64,000 nt of DNA from contig CAJNYU010003048.1 of assembly GCA_905331475.1 (NCBI GenBank), forward strand, positions 62,001 to 126,000. Direction: 5' to 3'. The translations under genes and the position numbers were made by a program. Shown here piece after piece: positions 59,622 through 64,000 of the stretch; the first letter of the stretch is position 1; every line of letters starts with the position of its first letter. The notes under the pieces were generated by a model. It worked only from the letters and a program-made list of their open reading frames with translations, did not search any database and was not told where the DNA came from. The stretch is from Rotaria socialis. Its lineage: Eukaryota > Rotifera > Eurotatoria > Philodinida > Philodinidae.

Positions 59622-62600
59622 TTAGAACGGTAATCTTTTTAAAAGCGCGTCTATATCAATGTCCATCGGTAAATCACCAAATATGGAACCACGATCAGGT
59701 CCAAGACGTGATGAACAAAATGCATTACTAACTGTTTGTGGTAAACGACGAACAAGTAAACCAGCTTGAAGACATAATGCTAATTGTGTAGCTAAAGTTC
59801 GTGCATGACGTTCGAGCATATGCATCGGAAGATTTTGTTTTAATAATTTTTTTTCAATATTTTCTAATGCTGCATCTAAATATTTATTTGAGCCTTTGGT
59901 TTGGTGCATGAATAATAAATATGCTTGAAGTACTTCTGGAGATTTTTTCAATGAACGTAATATATCCAAACAAATCACATTTCCACTGCCTTCCCTAAAG
60001 CAAGCGCAGATGGTATGTAAACTATTAGCAATTAGGAATCGAAGTCTAATTTGTTTTTCTCAAGGTTGAATAGAGCCTGTTGCGTGACCTCTAGCAATAC
60101 TGTTTTTGACACAGTAGGAAGCTGTTTTTTCCAGGGAAACATTGTTTGGCAATGACAGAAAAGTCTACTAAAATTGGACTACACTAAAAGTATCGAGTCA
60201 TAATAGTTTTCTGAATCTTGTTTTTCTTTCTTTTCCTTGTACTTGTCATGCTGAAAGAAGAGGTTGACGTATGAATATTGCAAAATAGTTTTTAATTGTG
60301 GAAATATATTGATGTTCTCGATACGATAGCAACCAATCAGAACTAGGAGTTCTCGTATTAAAAGTTTTAAACTCGTAACAAGCTCATTTCAAAGGAAATT
60401 TATTTTTCTTCAAATTTAGTGTAGAAGATAGAAAATCTTTAAATTCCTTGTGAGTCGAGTTTATACGGACCATTCAGATTCAAAATGAGCTTAAAAAAGA
60501 ACATGCTGAAAACACTTCTTGTCATTCGCATACTGCTATGAAGAAACTGTAATTGTAATTTGTCTTAAATAAATGTGTTGATCTCATGCAAGAAAAGTAG
60601 TAACATCAGTTTTTGGCATTCAACGATTTCTACGTGATAATACAATTATGGTAATAGCGTATATTTTACATAACTCAAATAAATCATCAGATTCTATACT
60701 CTTACTTCAAGATAAAAGCAAATCAAAAGACTTCTAAATGTCAAAATCAGCGGTCCTTCTTAAAACTCGTCATCGTTAGACATTCTTACAACATTTTACT
60801 AGTGTTCTTTCAAGAGATTATGAACTTCATTTAGATTACACTCGCTTGGCAAACGTAAACGAAATGTTTTTCAGGATATGTGCATCGTATTTTATTGGAA
60901 CTGAATTGATGATAAATGAAATGTCTGAAAATAGAAGCAAAGTTATGATTTCTTACGAATATATTGAAACTAGCAATTTATCTCAACAATCAATTAATAT
61001 ATTCTTTTTCAAAAGTCATACATAAAATTTTTCCTTGTATTTGATAAATGAAATTTAAAAAAAAATGAGCTTTCGTCAAAACATAGTTACTAATGAGCAT
61101 TATCGCTTGTGGCATATTTCAATTTGATAGTCTTTTTCTGATTCTTTCATAGTAATTCAAACTATAAAAACAATATTGCTAGAGGAAACTTGAAAAACTG
61201 AATCTGAGAATAGCAATTAGGCAAACTTTAAATTCAATCCATGCTCTAATTCTTTCTAATTAAGATATTTACCATATACTGTTTACTGGTGCTTCACGAT
61301 ATATACGTGGCATTATTGATTCTTCAACAAATCCTGCGCCGCCAAGACACTCTAATGCTTCATATGTTGTCTCTGGTGTTCGTTTACAAATCCAAAATTT
61401 AGCCAGTGCTGATGCTATTCGAGCTAGTGCATTCATTTCCTTGGTATTATTTGAAAGAATATTATTATAGATACTATCGTACAGTGTTGCTAGATGCATA
61501 ACTAAAGTTGTGGCTGCTTCAGATTCAAGTAATAAATCAACTAAGACTTGTTTCATAAGGGGTTGATCGATTAACAATCGGCCAAAAGCTTTACGGTGAC
61601 GAGCATGCCACGTAGCCTAATATAAGTTAAAATAGAAAAACAGCTTTTGTTTTTATATAGAATAATATTTACTTGGACAAGAGCTTGTCGCATTAATGCA
61701 GCACTTGAAATAGCACAATCTAAACGTGTACCATTTATCATATCTATGATAACTTTAATACCGTCATTCTCTTTTCCCAGTAGCCACTAGAATAAGAAAA
61801 TTGTTTTTGAACAACTTAATTTGATTAAATAATATTTATATTTACGTACACCTTGAGTATTATTAAATTCAAGTTCACTCGATGCATTTGAACGATTACC
61901 AAGTTTATCTTTTAATCGTTGAATATGAAATGGATTACGGTCGCCATTCGGTAACCAACGTGGGACAAAAAAGCACGATGGTACACTATGAGATGAAGGT
62001 TGATTAGCATTATCATTGTTTTGAATTTGAGCAAGAACAAGAAAACCATCGCTCATTGGTGCTGAGCAAAACCATCTAATAGACAGTAAGAAATAAAAAT
62101 GAATTCTTCGTTTATTTAGTTTTCTTTTACTTATGACCAATTAGAATGTAACGTTTTTCTTCGGGACTATCACAATAAGCTTTTGTTGTATTTGTTCGAA
62201 CATCACTACCACCTTGTTTTTCAGTTAATGCCATTCCTATCAGCAAATTTCAAAATATTTCTTGAAAAAAAATAATTATAAAATTCTTTCTAACCGATTG
62301 TTAAGCCCGATTTAGCATTGGCTGGTATACATCGTTTATCATATTGACGAGATAAAATTCGATCTAATGGAAAACTGTCTGTTAATTTTTTGTTTGTATT
62401 ATGAAGATAACGATGTAGAATTGGATAACCAGCATAAGTCATTGACAATGGACAGCAAACACCTGCTTCCACTTGTGTCAAAATATATAAACCTGCCTTG
62501 AGAAAGGAAACTTTTAGATGTTATATGTTATCGTTTTATACGTTGATTTAATTACAGCATGTTGCAAATGTCCATGTGGATTGAAATTGTTTCTAGAACC

Positions 62601-64000
62601 TGCTAATGGTTCCCAAGCAACAGAATGAACCTAACGATGATATACAAATTATTATTCAATGTTGGTATTTAGACTTCAGATCAATGAAAACAACAAATTT
62701 GAAAAATAGATAATATACTTTGTCTGTAATTATAATAATATCTAATGATTGTGTTTCAAAGTAAAAGAAGACAACAGTAATGTCTGATAACTCGTGAAAT
62801 TGAGTTGCAGCTATAAAAATTTCGGTAAGTATTCATTGTTTTCAAAGAATTTTGATTACAGACAAAAAAATTGATTTTGTTTTCCTATGGCTTATAAAAT
62901 AAATGAAACTAGTAAGTAGGTCAATTTTTTCAAAACAAAATCTTGCTTATATAGACTTGCCATAGTAAGTTATCGTTTAAAGTTGAAATTACTTGCTTTC
63001 GTTTAGTAGTATGAAGTAATATTTTCGTGAGCTTGGTGATATTGCTATTCATAATCTCTTATTAGTAATTATTCCCAAACGTTAAAAATCATACTTATAA
63101 TGAAACTATCTGAATGGGTACCAAATGTTTGAGTTTATACGAGGCCACCATGTACACATCTTGATGATATTAGAAAAATTCTAAAAAGTTTCATCATCAT
63201 AAGCTTGTCAAGTCAGATTATTATAAGTTTTTAGTGAATATTCGACTAAGCCTGAAGTATAAATCAGAAAAATAGACAAAATTTTATCATTATCTTAGAA
63301 AAACTCTTGAAAATTTTTACTCAGAACAACTTCTTTATTGTTTTATCTATTAATTGTATTCTGACGTGTGTTTCACACAACTACTTTACGTAATCTTAAG
63401 TCATCAGTTAAAGGTATATATTTTTGATTGAAACTTGCAGTATATTCAAGCAGCCATTAAATGTATGCGAAACTTGAATTCCAGGTTGAGATTCTCTTTT
63501 ACTACTCTACACTTGTAGTAGGATTTAAAACCCAATAGAACGGTTCAAATTCACCTCTATATGTCTATGATAAAGAATCCTTTTAGATTTGCACGATGAA
63601 CAATAATTCGAATGATTCTTTTCTTTTAGACCGGTCTACATCGATGAACTTATTCTTTGCCGACTTGAACCAAGTAAGCTTTCAAATCAGTCAACTAATC
63701 TTTTAATTTTGAAAAATTATTTGTGTTGTTATTCTCATTAACTTACTCCATATCTCATTCCAATTTTCATAAGATCATGATAAGCCGGATGAAAATTAAC
63801 TTCATCAATACGTTGTCCATAGCGATCAAACTGATGTAATGATGGTGTATATCGGTTAGCCAATTGACCCTCTTCAAACCAATGAAAAGTACCTAATTCA
63901 GCACCCATATCTTTAATTTGACCTTTATTTTCTTTAGTTAGAAATTCAAGTAATACTGAATCACTTTTGTATAAATCAATATATTCCAGTGGTGGAATTT
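59622..64000 (-). CDS. AidB/ACDH-11-type acyl-CoA dehydrogenase (5' end outside window)
   Basis: FAD flavoprotein of the acyl-CoA dehydrogenase superfamily, AidB branch (E. coli AidB of the alkylation response; nematode ACDH-11, which binds C11/C12 acyl chains in cold adaptation). Exons in the window: 64000-63747 (partial), 62630-62556, 62496-62295, 62236-62131, 62075-61850, 61786-61673, 61616-61273, 59994-59622; at least 564 codons with a clean frame. Seen: AidB-like N-terminal DMGAELGTFHWFEEGQLANR and DEVNFHPAYHDLM, the first ACAD signature MALTEKQGGSDVR, substrate/FAD block KLGNRSNASSELEF, the second signature YEALECLGGAGFVEESIMPR followed by YREAPVNSIWEGSGNVICLD, and a helical C-terminal extension of about 115 residues as in AidB. 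Introns of 1.28 and 1.12 kb contain nothing recognised. Expected size about 580-600 residues, so only a short N-terminal piece is missing. Confidence 0.93.

Overview
The window looks like nuclear DNA of a small, AT-rich animal genome, most likely a bdelloid rotifer (Adineta or Rotaria type). This is inferred from about 70% A+T, animal gene families (ZMPSTE24, STX17, alpha-tubulin, tau-tubulin kinase, RAB18, DDX31, TMEM26, troponin C, an AidB-type acyl-CoA dehydrogenase), many GT-AG introns of about 50-70 bases mixed with a few of 0.8-1.3 kb, and very few mobile elements. No autonomous transposon, virus-like element, rRNA, tRNA or CRISPR array was recognised. Exon boundaries below were placed by hand from splice dinucleotides, reading phase and remembered family sequences, not by alignment.

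Layout. Bases 1-6882 are gene-poor. 6883-10156 (+) encodes the CAAX protease ZMPSTE24/STE24; 11068-11905 (+) a short syntaxin-17-like SNARE; 13345-15177 (+) a nine-exon alpha-tubulin. Convergent to it, 15494-17916 (-) is a tau-tubulin kinase. Upstream of the kinase lie an exact 80-base repeat, one N and a run of 106 C, probably an assembly artefact, then a decayed coding relic (18985-19700, -) and a hAT-type MITE (19897-20194). 20574-22709 (+) is RAB18 with a 7-base micro-exon and a foldback repeat in an intron. 22926-28652 (+) is the nucleolar helicase DDX31, followed within 131 bases by a small basic protein resembling LIAT1 (28783-29188). 31062-34623 (-) is a leucine-rich-repeat membrane protein. 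34624-38096 is intergenic with a second kind of hAT MITE (37756-37932). 38097-40418 (+) is an unrecognised membrane protein with an acetyltransferase-like tail, and 40503-43213 (-) an orphan basic protein. 44822-47363 (-) is TMEM26.

Bases 48368-54672 are a 6.3 kb gene desert holding a GC-rich palindromic island, a possible decayed element and a second, perfectly flanked copy of the first MITE. 54673-55686 (-) is an orphan charged protein. Two EF-hand genes stand head to head: troponin C (56248-57052, -) and a calmodulin-like protein with an acidic tail (58514-59304, +). 59622 to the right edge (-) is an AidB/ACDH-11-type acyl-CoA dehydrogenase, cut by the window end.

The genes are ordinary housekeeping and cytoskeletal genes with no sign of an operon or a shared pathway, apart from the tubulin/tubulin-kinase and the two EF-hand neighbours. 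No clearly new biological system is visible. The most notable items are the MITE families with intact target-site duplications, extreme micro-exons, the poly-C/repeat junction and several orphan proteins.
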